A DNA stretch of 64,000 bases, taken from the NCBI GenBank assembly GCA_017472925.1, contig JAFUNS010000025.1, forward strand, positions 1 through 64,000, read 5' to 3'. Shown here in pieces: positions 17,144-25,976 of the stretch. The notes below the pieces were generated by a model. It was given only the letters and a program-made list of their open reading frames with translations, searched no databases and was not told where the DNA came from. Position 1 is the first letter of the stretch; each line of letters opens with the position of its first letter. This stretch comes from Bacteroides sp. Its GTDB lineage: Bacteria > Bacteroidota > Bacteroidia > Bacteroidales > Bacteroidaceae. A program made the translations under genes and the position numbers.

Positions 17144-17938
17144 TTATTTACGTGTACTCCATATAAAATCAATTTTTCCTATTATATGATTTTCTGGTAA
17201 AACTCCCCAATATCTTGAATCATAAGAATCAAATATATTATCTCCCATAACAAAATAATAGTTATTTATAAATCGATATTCTTTTATCTGAGACTTATCT
17301 AAAAAAACAAAGTCTTCTTGAATCTTGATTTTTTTGTTTGTTTCATATTCAATAATATCCTGATATAAACCTATATTATTCTTAGTAAGTTTTACTATAT
17401 CGTTACTCTTCGGTACATAATAAGGTCCCCAATTTGCTAATGTCCAATGATTATATTTATCAGGAATAATATGCTTCAATTTTTCTAACAGCAGTTTCTG
17501 GTTATCATAAATCCCATCTACAACATTACCATTTATTTTACAAATCCCATCATGTATCCTTACCGTGTCACCAGGAAGAGCAACACATCTCTTAATATAA
17601 TATTGATTTAAATTCATAGAACGTATTTCATTCCCTGTAATAGTATCTATGCAATATGGATAGTTAAAAATTATAATATCATTTCTAACAACGTTTCGTA
17701 CCCCCTTTAATCTATATGCCTTTATAATCTTATCGTTTGTCAAGCTCAATATTCTCGGTCCATAAATTATTTTATTAGCAATAACCATATCACTTTTTTT
17801 TAAAGTTGGCTCCATTGAAGATGATGCTATTTTAAACGATTCAAAAAAAAACATCCTAACTATAATCACTATCACAACAGCATAAAAACAAATTCTTACT
17901 ACAAGTTTTATTCCTTTATATAATTTATCTAAACACAT
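17144..17938 (-). CDS. Signal peptidase I, locus-specific
   Basis: 264 residues from the preferred start. A type I signal peptidase that cuts leader peptides outside the inner membrane. One N-terminal membrane helix (about 12-32) precedes the catalytic SSSMEPTL motif (nucleophile Ser41). The general base Lys116 lies in IKRCVALPGD, and the box MGDNIFDSYDSRYWG is intact. An in-frame ATG at 17986 would add 16 residues but overlaps the preceding gene by 62 bases; 17938 overlaps by 14. It is the last intact gene of the peptide locus. It is AT-rich like its neighbours and unlike housekeeping genes, so it probably serves the locus peptide rather than general secretion. Confidence 0.9.
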   Translation of the reverse strand: MCLDKLYKGIKLVVRICFYAVVIVIIVRMFFFESFKIASSSMEPTLKKSDMVIANKIIYGPRILSLTNDKIIKAYRLKGVRNVVRNDIIIFNYPYCIDTITGNEIRSMNLNQYYIKRCVALPGDTVRIHDGICKINGNVVDGIYDNQKLLLEKLKHIIPDKYNHWTLANWGPYYVPKSNDIVKLTKNNIGLYQDIIEYETNKKIKIQEDFVFLDKSQIKEYRFINNYYFVMGDNIFDSYDSRYWGVLPENHIIGKIDFIWSTRK

Positions 17939-18395
17939 CAGGTGTAGAAATATTAGGAAATAACCGATATATTGCATAAGGGTCATTCGGGGATTGATAT
18001 TCGATTTTCAATATTTTACCGCTATCCAAATAAAGAATTGTTGGATAAATCGATTCCTGAAAGTCCATTGTTGTAAATATATTTAAAGAATCTATATATA
18101 CATTATCAGCCCCATATACTTCACCACCTATCTTCTGTCTTAATATTTTTTTTGAAACAATTTTAGTTAATACAAATTTAACTGTAGAAAGCTTTTTATA
18201 ATTATCAATCAAAAACTGTTCACCTTCCGAGATACATCCCATACATCCCTGCCCCGGCAATATTACAAAAGCATCTATGGATGCTATTTCTTCTTGAAAA
18301 TTTTCATTTATCTTATCAGTTAGAAAATTAACATAACCAACATCTTTACAAGATAATAAAGATACTGAAATCAATAAAATCCAAAAATAAGTCAT
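17925..18395 (-). CDS. CxxC lipoprotein, thioredoxin-like
   Basis: 156 residues. A lipoprotein signal ends at Cys16 (SLLSC). After AFVILPGQG comes CMGC (Cys51, Cys54), placed after a beta strand as in thioredoxin folds. The end (YPTILYLDSGKILKIEY) resembles the cis-Pro and strand region of TlpA-like proteins. No named family recognised. The CxxC suggests handling of disulfides, which is notable because the small peptide of this locus has four Cys after its hydrophobic leader. It begins 1 base after the propeller gene stop and overlaps the signal peptidase gene. Confidence 0.75.
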   Translation of the reverse strand: MTYFWILLISVSLLSCKDVGYVNFLTDKINENFQEEIASIDAFVILPGQGCMGCISEGEQFLIDNYKKLSTVKFVLTKIVSKKILRQKIGGEVYGADNVYIDSLNIFTTMDFQESIYPTILYLDSGKILKIEYQSPNDPYAIYRLFPNISTPDVFR

Positions 18396-18396
18396 C

Positions 18397-19575
18397 TTAA
18401 TAAATTTTATTTAGTCTAAAAATAGAATATATCAATTCATCTTCACAGTCGGTTTCTTTACGTATAAATAAGCCTTCTTCTGACACGAAGATATTATCTG
18501 CAGACAAATTATACTCTTCACTTAATAACTTTTCTCCTAAATATTTAAAATCGGAATTAAATACAGCTATTGAAATCGGTTTTTTCCATGGCCTTTCATT
18601 GGGATTAAAATTTTCCCACGGATGTTCCAATATGCGATAGTAAACGTCATTATACTTATCATATATGATACCTCTATAATAGAATGAAGATAAATAATGA
18701 GCTATACGTTTAGATTTTGGCAATGGTATATTTTGAGGATGGTCAATAGAACAGATATCATCTGCAAACGCACTACCCGCATATATTTTATCTACCATTT
18801 CCATGCTTTTGTCATATTTGTAAATATAATGATCATTTGCAAAACTTAAATAAAATGCATGTTCCTTTGAATTATAGCACCAACAGACATTACGAAAATA
18901 AGCATCCCCCCAATTCCCCTTCCGATAAGAAGATGGATAACCTATGTTTAAAACAGGATTTGAAAAATCATCATGTGATGAAATTTTTGTAACGAGCAAT
19001 CCATAAATACTATCCAAATCTTCTATTTCTTCATTTATACTTCCACACAAATATAAAACATTCCCAATTTTATATATAGGTGTTTCAGTGGTTATCTTAA
19101 TTGTTGGAGGAATTACGTTGTGATTAAGTTCTGCCCTTAGATTTATAGTTCGATATTTCATTCCGCTTTCATTCAATACATATAATCTATTCGTACTCAT
19201 CGAATGAAAATATATAGAATCAAAAGACGATATATAATATCCAGAGCGATATGGGTATACGCCATCACTACCCTCTTTGTCAAATTGAATCTTCTTTATC
19301 AAATTAGAAGATAAATAGTCATAGACATAAATACTATTATTATATTCATTATAAAATGTATAATACAAAGAATCCGTTTTAATGTCTTCATATAGCTGAA
19401 TGCATCTGTTCCGCGGTTGAGATTCATCATCAAGCAGAAATCTTTTTTCGCCGATTTGCAACAATTCGTATGATGCCGTCAAATTATTTTTTTTGTCATT
19501 CTTATTTGTTACAATATCATAAGCACATGATTGAAACAATAATAGGGCACATAAAATGCATAAAAAGTATTTCAT
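18397..19575 (-). CDS. DUF4221-family propeller lipoprotein
   Basis: 392 residues with a lipoprotein signal (LLLFQSC, Cys17). The body is a series of beta repeats with DSIYFHSMSTNRLYVLN, VLYLCGSINEE and the C-terminal YNDVYYRILEHPWENF, features I associate with DUF4221, a six-bladed-propeller-like family of Bacteroidetes. Such proteins accompany NVEALA-type peptide genes. Probable location is the outer face of the inner membrane or the outer membrane. Its binding partner is unknown. It follows the peptide gene by 64 bases, with a hairpin between them. Confidence 0.8.
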   Translation of the reverse strand: MKYFLCILCALLLFQSCAYDIVTNKNDKKNNLTASYELLQIGEKRFLLDDESQPRNRCIQLYEDIKTDSLYYTFYNEYNNSIYVYDYLSSNLIKKIQFDKEGSDGVYPYRSGYYISSFDSIYFHSMSTNRLYVLNESGMKYRTINLRAELNHNVIPPTIKITTETPIYKIGNVLYLCGSINEEIEDLDSIYGLLVTKISSHDDFSNPVLNIGYPSSYRKGNWGDAYFRNVCWCYNSKEHAFYLSFANDHYIYKYDKSMEMVDKIYAGSAFADDICSIDHPQNIPLPKSKRIAHYLSSFYYRGIIYDKYNDVYYRILEHPWENFNPNERPWKKPISIAVFNSDFKYLGEKLLSEEYNLSADNIFVSEEGLFIRKETDCEDELIYSIFRLNKIY

Positions 19576-19590
19576 AAACAGTTAAGATTG

Positions 19591-19616
19591 AGAGTGTCTG
19601 AATATACAGACACTCT
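19591..19616 (-). promoter_or_regulatory. Intercistronic hairpin just after the peptide gene
   Basis: A perfect 10-bp stem (19591-19600 with 19607-19616) with a 6-base loop, 23 bases past the peptide stop on the minus strand. No U-run follows in the direction of transcription, so it is better read as an RNA-protecting or partial-termination structure that would keep peptide mRNA more abundant than the downstream genes. Confidence 0.6.
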
Positions 19617-19639
19617 TAAATTTAATTATTCTAAAACTA

Positions 19640-19882
19640 TTAATACCAACAATCATGATTAATCCATGATTCTTCACAGAACTCATCATAAGAATTTGCC
19701 ACACAATCGCCATTATTTTTCCATGGTTTATTTGCGCATTCAGCATTACCTAATTCAGATTCCACTAATTCTAATCCAACAGGAGCAATTATTCCATTTT
19801 GAGAAATAACCATTCTCACATGAATAAAACAAAAGCTTATAAAGCTCATAAAAGTAACTAAAGTAAATAATTTCTTTTTCAT
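19640..19882 (-). CDS. Four-cysteine secreted peptide precursor, NVEALA-like
   Basis: 80 residues. A Lys-rich start and hydrophobic segment (residues 5-27) form a leader. Then comes an acidic stretch GLELVESELGNAE (36-48), resembling the position and character of the NVEALA motif. The core is residues 49-80, with Cys49, 60, 69 and 78 (spacing C-x10-C-x8-C-x8-C) and ending HDCWY. It lies between the radical SAM gene (50 bases upstream) and the propeller gene. The layout is that of a processed peptide with a possible SPase I site before the core. Modification by the radical SAM enzyme is inferred from position only; disulfide bonding is an alternative. Confidence 0.75.
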   Translation of the reverse strand: MKKKLFTLVTFMSFISFCFIHVRMVISQNGIIAPVGLELVESELGNAECANKPWKNNGDCVANSYDEFCEESWINHDCWY

Positions 19883-19932
19883 TTTTCTTTTTTTTTAAAT
19901 ATTAAACAATAAAATCCAGCTGGCATAATCTT

Positions 19933-20943
19933 TTATTTTTTTATGAAATCTTTATGAATCATACATCCTCCCGTACACTGTTTAGGAAAATACTTACAAG
20001 TAGAACACATTTTATAAAAATTACGTTCTTTTTTTCCTTCATTACTCTCTTTCAACAAATCCATTACTCTATCAAAAGAAATAAAATGACCATTCTTTAT
20101 CATTGAAGTTAGAACCACAGGGTATTGATTACAATGCAATAAATTCAAGTTAGCATCTATCAATCCAAAGTCTTTTCCTCTGCATGTCTTTTTAAAATAA
20201 TCAATCCCGTTACTCTCCATAAATGAAATCACTTCATCATCCCAAAAACATAAAGGGACTGTATGATCAAAAGAATAATGTTTGGGGTATTTATTTAACA
20301 AAAATATCAATAAGGATTTCATTTTATTATTTATACTATCTCTATAGGCAAATATATTAACCATACAATTTATCGTCAATTGAAAACAAAATGACAAAAC
20401 GCCCAACTGATTACATTTATCTGCCACCATATCTATTTTGTCCTTCAAAGCATCCATATTTGTAGAATGGTCTATTACGATTTCAAAGACACGAGGGAAG
20501 CCACTATTATTTTGAGGAAGAAGTTTATCATATAAAAAATTATCATTTATGAATACAAAATTATAAATAACGGAATCATCCTTTCTTGGGGTTATATTTA
20601 ACACCATATCATTTAATGCATTTGTAAATAGTGCTACATTATTAAAACGCAATTGAGCTTCCTTATACAATTCTTTGAAATTCGGATGAATAGTTGGTTC
20701 ACCGCCCATAATTTTTAATGATTTAATTCCGTTTATATGCAAATAATCAAATAACAATAAGGCCTTACTTCTATCCATATGTGAATCTTTTCTTATTGTT
20801 TTATTAAAACAATAGTTACAATTTGCATTACATGCCTCAGACATATAAATTCTCATTGAACTCAGTTCATTTCGCTTTTCTCTATACCTCTTTTGTTCAC
20901 AAAATGCGAGGTATGAATTGTACAAATTTTTAAAGAACATCAT
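19933..20943 (-). CDS. Radical SAM protein with SPASM-like C-terminal cysteines
   Basis: 336 residues. The radical SAM cluster motif CNANCNYC (Cys38, 42, 45) binds the [4Fe-4S] that cleaves S-adenosylmethionine. IMGGEPTIHP is the SAM-binding GGE motif. The C-terminus has CRGKDFGL, LHCNQYPV and a final CSTCKYFPKQCTGGCM, the arrangement of an auxiliary-cluster SPASM/twitch domain found in peptide-modifying enzymes. The start at 20943 is preferred: an ATG at 20967 would overlap the preceding gene by 23 bases. The gene sits directly before the Cys-rich peptide gene, the usual order for a peptide maturase, but the reaction is not known. Confidence 0.88.
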   Translation of the reverse strand: MMFFKNLYNSYLAFCEQKRYREKRNELSSMRIYMSEACNANCNYCFNKTIRKDSHMDRSKALLLFDYLHINGIKSLKIMGGEPTIHPNFKELYKEAQLRFNNVALFTNALNDMVLNITPRKDDSVIYNFVFINDNFLYDKLLPQNNSGFPRVFEIVIDHSTNMDALKDKIDMVADKCNQLGVLSFCFQLTINCMVNIFAYRDSINNKMKSLLIFLLNKYPKHYSFDHTVPLCFWDDEVISFMESNGIDYFKKTCRGKDFGLIDANLNLLHCNQYPVVLTSMIKNGHFISFDRVMDLLKESNEGKKERNFYKMCSTCKYFPKQCTGGCMIHKDFIKK

Positions 20944-20944
20944 T

Positions 20945-21799
20945 TTATTTTTTAACAATACCATCAATAGTCAATTCTATAATTTTTTTCTCAATATTAC
21001 AATATACGAATAACGTTTGTGATATATACCCCCAAGTATCTAAATGCATTTTAACTTCAATTATACCATTCTCATTAGGAGGGATAGTCTCAGGAATACA
21101 AACAGCTTTAGTACAATCACATGTTGTCTCTATATCTGATATATATAATGGTTTATCACCTATATTTCTAATCTCAAAACGACAAATATTCATTTTGTTA
21201 TATTCCAAATCATTAAGCAATAAATTATGTTTATTTACATAAACTGTTGTATTATTATTAAATAAAGATTTGCTTGATATTATTCTTTTATACAAATTTC
21301 GTACTTTTCGGTTATATATCGGATTTCCTACAGCCAGTACACTATTATTTTCGTTTAATAAAAAAGTTTGATAATTATATTGTTTTATAAGAATATTCTT
21401 ATTATAAAATTCATCATCTATATCAAAGCAAATAGGATATATGAAAGATTCTATTTGTCTATGAAATTCGGGACTATCTGCACATTGCGGATGAAAAATA
21501 AAAAATGGAACAACTTTTTCCCCTGCCATAAGTTCGACTTCTTCCATAAAGGAATACCAATCAGACAACCATAATGTATCTTTACAATCTGCCATCCTCA
21601 TATAAATTATAATCTTATAGTCAATATTTTGAGAATCTTTATTCACAATAGTACCACGTAATTTAAATATAGAATTAACTGGGAATTCTATTTCTACATT
21701 ATCCCACTCATTAATTAAAAAATCTTTCCCTGTTGATTTAACACACGAAACAACAGAAATAGTTATTAACAATAAAAGTAGTAATTCATTTTTATTCAT
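20945..21799 (-). CDS. DUF1573 lipoprotein with thioredoxin-like N-terminal half
   Basis: 284 residues. Lipoprotein signal with Cys19 (ITISVVSC). The first domain (about 25-190) has the EWDNVEIEFPVNS and EEVELMAGEKVVPFFIFHP segments of TlpA-like proteins but lacks a clear CxxC. The C-terminal domain (about 200-284) is DUF1573: FEIRNIGDKPLYISDIETTC then DCTKAVC, an Ig-like fold. It lies 14 bases after the O-antigen-ligase-like gene and 1 base before the radical SAM start. A decayed relative lies at 16774-17087. Role in the locus unknown. Confidence 0.82.
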   Translation of the reverse strand: MNKNELLLLLLITISVVSCVKSTGKDFLINEWDNVEIEFPVNSIFKLRGTIVNKDSQNIDYKIIIYMRMADCKDTLWLSDWYSFMEEVELMAGEKVVPFFIFHPQCADSPEFHRQIESFIYPICFDIDDEFYNKNILIKQYNYQTFLLNENNSVLAVGNPIYNRKVRNLYKRIISSKSLFNNNTTVYVNKHNLLLNDLEYNKMNICRFEIRNIGDKPLYISDIETTCDCTKAVCIPETIPPNENGIIEVKMHLDTWGYISQTLFVYCNIEKKIIELTIDGIVKK

Positions 21800-21813
21800 A
21801 GCTCATTCATAGC

Positions 21814-23289
21814 TTAATTATCCCAATTAAAATCATCTCCAAATATAGACCAGACTTCATGTTTCATTTCTTCAGTTGCTTTTGAACATACTTTAGGCTT
21901 CTTTACTAATACAGAATTCCAAGCCCACTCAAGTTTTCCTATAGAAAAACAATCCGCTTCCATATAAAGTCTCATCAATAAATAATAAGGATATATACGC
22001 TTTGGTATACGATTTATAGAACGGAGTAACCAAAATTCCGATTCTTTATAACGTTTCATTTTTTGATAGTTTTTCCCAATAATATTTAAAATCATTGAAT
22101 TAGAACTTTTCATTAAAGCTTGTTTCAACACACAATTAGACTCTTCATACCAATGTAACTTATGATAGATATAACCAAGTTCATATAAAAACTGCGCATT
22201 CCATTTCATATTATCATAGATTTCGTTATAACCATCTAAAGCATCCTCATATGCTTTAGAATAATATAAAATACGACAATGCCCCCATTTTTCTTGATCT
22301 TTATGTTTACAAGAGTAATCTTTGTAATAGCAATAGCCCATATACAAAACTGCGAGTGAAATTATTATATTGAATCTACAAAGTTGTATAGGCATATTAT
22401 TGATATTATTTACGATACACCCTATTATTAACAGACCTAAAGAAAAAATGAAAAGAGGGAATTGCAAAGGATAAGAAAAGAAAGCAAATACGGCAAAAGA
22501 AAGTAAGGCTCCACACATTCCATATTCTTTATAAAAATGACCAATCCATGCACTATATCCAATAAGAAATAAACCAATAACAAGAATTGGGATACCCCAT
22601 GCCATAGCTATCTGTAAATATTCATTAAACATATATTCAGGGGAACCTGCGACATATGCTTCTGTGTCAGTATAATTACCTGATGCAAAATAAGCTTCTT
22701 GCGCATCACCATATGCGCCTGACACATTATCCCATCCATATCCCTTCCACGGTTTTTCACTTATAGCACAAATTGAAATTTTCCATATAAACAAACGGCC
22801 ATCAGCAGAATCTTTTTTCCAGATATACAAACTTGCGATTACCATCATTAGAATAAAAGAAATACTGATGATAGTCGTTTTAATCCATTTTACATGCAAC
22901 ACGAAAAATTGCTTTATCGTTTTCTTGTAATGTACCCATATTACATAACATGAAGCAATTATAATTGAAATCCATGCCGAACGACTCATACCAGCGGGAA
23001 GAATACAAAGAATGCCTAAACCTACAATTATTGAAGAAAAATACATCAATCCTTTACATACATCTTTCCATTTTAAATATTCATGTAAACAAATTGGAAA
23101 TATCATTGCTAAAAATCCCATATAAGGTCCTGGATTATAAAAACTCCCAGTTAAAGTATACAAGCAATGATTGGATTCTGTAAACCGATAAAGTTGAGAT
23201 AATCCTAAAAAGGTCTCATATCCACCTATTATAATTAAAATAATAATAATAATATATTTCAAATTAAATATTTTCATCATTACTTTCAC
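21814..23289 (-). CDS. O-antigen-ligase-like membrane protein with TPR tail
   Basis: 491 residues. About nine to ten hydrophobic segments occupy residues 1-310. The Wzy_C/O-antigen ligase signatures are present: SFYNPGPYMGFLAM, a Arg-Trp pair in SRSAWISI, and GRLFIWKISICAISEKPWKGYG in the large periplasmic loop. Residues 320-491 are TPR-like helices (YYSKAYEDALDGYNEIYD, LGYIYHKLHWYEESN). The superfamily includes O-antigen ligases, polymerases and protein O-glycosyltransferases. No polysaccharide genes are near, so the acceptor may be a protein or the locus peptide (inference). It is the first gene of the operon; no clear promoter box was found in front. Confidence 0.83.
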   Translation of the reverse strand: MKVMMKIFNLKYIIIIILIIIGGYETFLGLSQLYRFTESNHCLYTLTGSFYNPGPYMGFLAMIFPICLHEYLKWKDVCKGLMYFSSIIVGLGILCILPAGMSRSAWISIIIASCYVIWVHYKKTIKQFFVLHVKWIKTTIISISFILMMVIASLYIWKKDSADGRLFIWKISICAISEKPWKGYGWDNVSGAYGDAQEAYFASGNYTDTEAYVAGSPEYMFNEYLQIAMAWGIPILVIGLFLIGYSAWIGHFYKEYGMCGALLSFAVFAFFSYPLQFPLFIFSLGLLIIGCIVNNINNMPIQLCRFNIIISLAVLYMGYCYYKDYSCKHKDQEKWGHCRILYYSKAYEDALDGYNEIYDNMKWNAQFLYELGYIYHKLHWYEESNCVLKQALMKSSNSMILNIIGKNYQKMKRYKESEFWLLRSINRIPKRIYPYYLLMRLYMEADCFSIGKLEWAWNSVLVKKPKVCSKATEEMKHEVWSIFGDDFNWDN

Positions 23290-23682
23290 ATAAGATTGAT
23301 TTACTGATTGGAATTATCTTTCATATCCTCATTAACTAGTGCCCTATTAAATTTTCATTCAAGATATTTTTGAAACAATCTGTTTTGTAACTCATTAATA
23401 CTTAATAATTGTTTCTGCTTTTAAAAATCGCATAAAAAAAATAAAATTCAAATCAGTTTACTTTAAATATCACCATAAGCAACTATTTATCAATAATTTA
23501 CAATAGTGGCAAACAATTTTAATGGGACACTAGTGTAATAATATTATAATGAATAACCATACTAACAAGAATCTCCGTTTCTTTTTACCAAGAGCCCATT
23601 AACAATTAAATACGGTAAATCTTCAAAAACGACCGATTTCATCGAAGATTTCATTGATTGGAAACGGATAAACCTTTCCCTT
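23290..23682. other. AT-rich gap before the peptide operon
   Basis: No gene supported. It holds a copy (about 23478-23515) of a short sequence reading ATAAGCAACTATTTATCAAT then AATTTACAATAGTGG, repeated with changes at about 24163-24195 (ATAAGCTGATTATCAATGAT, TTACAGGAGTGG). A convincing -33/-7 pair for the peptide operon was not found. Confidence 0.45.
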
Positions 23683-24060
23683 TTATTTATTCAAATACCC
23701 CAAGGCATACCAATCGGTTCCTGCAATATAAATGGTATAAATACCAGATGAAGAAGGCAACTGAATGGCAGCATTCGATGAAGAGACATAGCCTACCATT
23801 GTTCCGGAATTGTCGTAGACAAAAACTTCTGCATCATTAGCAGCATCTGAACTTACTTGAATGGCATTCAAAACATAATTGTAGACTACATCTATAGAAG
23901 GAAACTCAAAAAGCGTTCTGTTGTTACCTGTATTAAAATCACCATGCCCTATCTGGTGGTATTCCATATAGACAGGTTTCTTTTCTTCTTCCTTCTTTTC
24001 TGCCGAAACCGATAGCACCAAAAACAACATGGCGCTAAAAAATAAAATCATTTTCTTCAT
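23683..24060 (-). CDS. DUF3244-family secreted protein
   Basis: 125 residues with a signal peptide (FFSAMLFLVLSVSA, cut near residue 20). The mature part is a small beta-sandwich-like sequence: YNYVLNAIQVSSDAANDAEV, VFVYDNSGTMVGYVSSSNAA, GIYTIYIAGTDWYALGYL. This resembles DUF3244, found as stand-alone secreted proteins in Bacteroides. Its place between the peptide operon and the TPR/HTH regulator suggests it belongs to the same locus. It has its own promoter. Confidence 0.8.
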   Translation of the reverse strand: MKKMILFFSAMLFLVLSVSAEKKEEEKKPVYMEYHQIGHGDFNTGNNRTLFEFPSIDVVYNYVLNAIQVSSDAANDAEVFVYDNSGTMVGYVSSSNAAIQLPSSSGIYTIYIAGTDWYALGYLNK

Positions 24061-24092
24061 GTCAATAACTCTTTAAATAATTAAAAATGGAG

Positions 24093-24124
24093 CAAATGTA
24101 ATTTATAAAAAGTTTTCAAACAAC
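24093..24124 (-). promoter_or_regulatory. Promoter of the DUF3244 gene
   Basis: On the minus strand GTTG (24124-24121), 20 bases, TACATTTG (24100-24093). Perfect -7 box and 3 of 4 in the -33 box. Confidence 0.6.
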
Positions 24125-24327
24125 AATAAAAGTTTAACAAAGCGCACTTTTATTATTTTGCAATAAGCTGATTATCAATGATTTACAGGAGTGGTAATAA
24201 AATAAAAGAAGAACAGGTACTTTGCAAGAAACACAAAAGTTTGACACTCGCCTTAAAACCACCCTTTTTTACGGCATCTTCCATTCCTTGGAGCATCCCC
24301 CTACAAACAATCCGTCGGGTATGACAA

Positions 24328-25971
24328 TCAAAGACTATTCATCAGTTTCCGGACGTAGATACCAATGTTGGTTTCGTGTTCGTCGATACCCAATTTCTTA
24401 CGGATGTCACTACTGAGATGGTAATGTCTTTTCAGTTGGATATATTCGCCGACATCCTTTCCGCGCAGTCCGATGGCATATAAGCAGAGATAATTTATTT
24501 CATACTCAGTAAGCCCATACTCTTCCAAATACTCCATGAATCGGGGATGTGAAGCCATGAATGCCATTCGGGTGGAGTTCATGAACTTTTCTCTATCCAT
24601 CAAGATTTTGTCCAGCCATAATTTGTAGGGCTTTGCGTAAGCTTCGTTTCCTGCAATTTGTGCGGCCAACAGTCCGTTCAGTAGCTCTATCCTTTCTTTG
24701 ATGACTTCTGATATAGGTGCGGGAAGTTCTTCCTGTTCAGCAAGCAGGGACTTCAACTTCTCGCTTTCATCTTCCAATTGGAACAATCTTATCTGAAGAT
24801 TCTCTTTTTCCAGTTTCTGACGTTCGTATTCCAATCTGCTGTTTCTGTAACAGTAGTAAATCCATCCTATCGCAAGCAACAGAATAAAGAATCCACATAT
24901 GCTGTATCCTATGAGCCTATTCTTGTCCTGGATTTCCATCCATGATTTCATTTCCATGTCGTGTTTCTCTTCAGCAAAGAGTAAATCCTGCGAAAACAAT
25001 GCCTGATGCAAACTATCCAAAGTCTCCGAGTACAATTGGAAACAATTCAAAGCTTCTTCGTATTTCCTGTTTGCCTTCAGGATTTCTGTCTTGATGGATA
25101 GGTATTTCAATGCACCGGCAGTGCTGCTCCCTGCATCGACCGAGTTCAACAGATGAAGCGCCTTAGCCGGTTCACCGATTCGGGAATAGCCGTAAGCCAT
25201 ATCAAGTCTGGCCATATTGGTAAGGTCGCCTTGGGTAGAATAGAATTCGAGAATATCCCGGACTTCATCCGGTGAGCCAAAGACAAAGGTGTAGGTCAGA
25301 GCAAAAGGGACGAACAAGGATTCATATGCTGCATTTTGGCTGACGTGAATCCTGCAAACCGTATACAGACTGTCGGCCAAAGGTTGGTCTTGTGTAAGGA
25401 TACTACCATCCAATGCTTTCAACAGGCTTGTGAATTGATAATACGGACGGTCGGCCAATCCGTATAAATCGGCAGCTAACAGTTGGTTTTCTATGAAATT
25501 TTCCAATTGATAGGCGGTATAATGCAGCGTAGACTGAGCTACCAACAAATGAGCGAGGGTAAGAGTATCGGTCATTTCATACTGCAAATCTTTCCCTTTA
25601 ATGAATGCCTTCATGGCAGCATCCGTTTCTTTTCTGTTCTGGTATATCCGTCCTTGATAATAATAGGTACGGAGTTTTTCATCGGGTGTACCTTTTTCAA
25701 GATAATAGTCAAGGGCAGGTTGTAACACATCGAACGTAGTTGTATCGATGACGTTCTTGTCCAGTGCCATCGATTTCAACAGGGCATGGCGTGCATGAGT
25801 GCTCCGCTTATGGAAGGTCTCTGCATCAAGAGATTGCAATAGGGTCAGGGCAGAGTCAGGGGCAGACTCCATCAGTGCCTCGGCACGGTCAAGGGTGGCA
25901 AAGACTTCGGTACGTTCCTTGCAGCCGGCTATGAGCAGCAGAAACAGGCAGAGTAGTAGGATTTGTTTCAT
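24328..25971 (-). CDS. Membrane TPR protein with C-terminal HTH, putative regulator
   Basis: 547 residues from the preferred start, MKQILLLCLFLLLIAGC, a lipoprotein-like signal with Cys17. TPR-like helices fill about 25-330 (DKLRTYYYQGRIYQNRKETD, NRKYEEALNCFQLYSE). A membrane helix lies at about 352-374, a coiled coil at about 375-415, and a cytoplasmic LuxR-like helix-turn-helix at about 490-547 (LTEYEINYLCLYAIGLRGKD, VGEYIQLKRHYHLSSDIRKK). A frame extending to 26061 exists but lies upstream of the promoter. This architecture, sensing outside and binding DNA inside, is common beside NVEALA and propeller loci in Bacteroides and probably controls the neighbouring operon. Confidence 0.85.
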   Translation of the reverse strand: MKQILLLCLFLLLIAGCKERTEVFATLDRAEALMESAPDSALTLLQSLDAETFHKRSTHARHALLKSMALDKNVIDTTTFDVLQPALDYYLEKGTPDEKLRTYYYQGRIYQNRKETDAAMKAFIKGKDLQYEMTDTLTLAHLLVAQSTLHYTAYQLENFIENQLLAADLYGLADRPYYQFTSLLKALDGSILTQDQPLADSLYTVCRIHVSQNAAYESLFVPFALTYTFVFGSPDEVRDILEFYSTQGDLTNMARLDMAYGYSRIGEPAKALHLLNSVDAGSSTAGALKYLSIKTEILKANRKYEEALNCFQLYSETLDSLHQALFSQDLLFAEEKHDMEMKSWMEIQDKNRLIGYSICGFFILLLAIGWIYYCYRNSRLEYERQKLEKENLQIRLFQLEDESEKLKSLLAEQEELPAPISEVIKERIELLNGLLAAQIAGNEAYAKPYKLWLDKILMDREKFMNSTRMAFMASHPRFMEYLEEYGLTEYEINYLCLYAIGLRGKDVGEYIQLKRHYHLSSDIRKKLGIDEHETNIGIYVRKLMNSL

Positions 25972-25976
25972 GATGA

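Noticed and set aside
21814..23289. Part of a capsule or O-antigen gene cluster
   Set aside because: No glycosyltransferase, flippase or sugar-nucleotide gene lies nearby; the neighbours are peptide-processing and lipoprotein genes.
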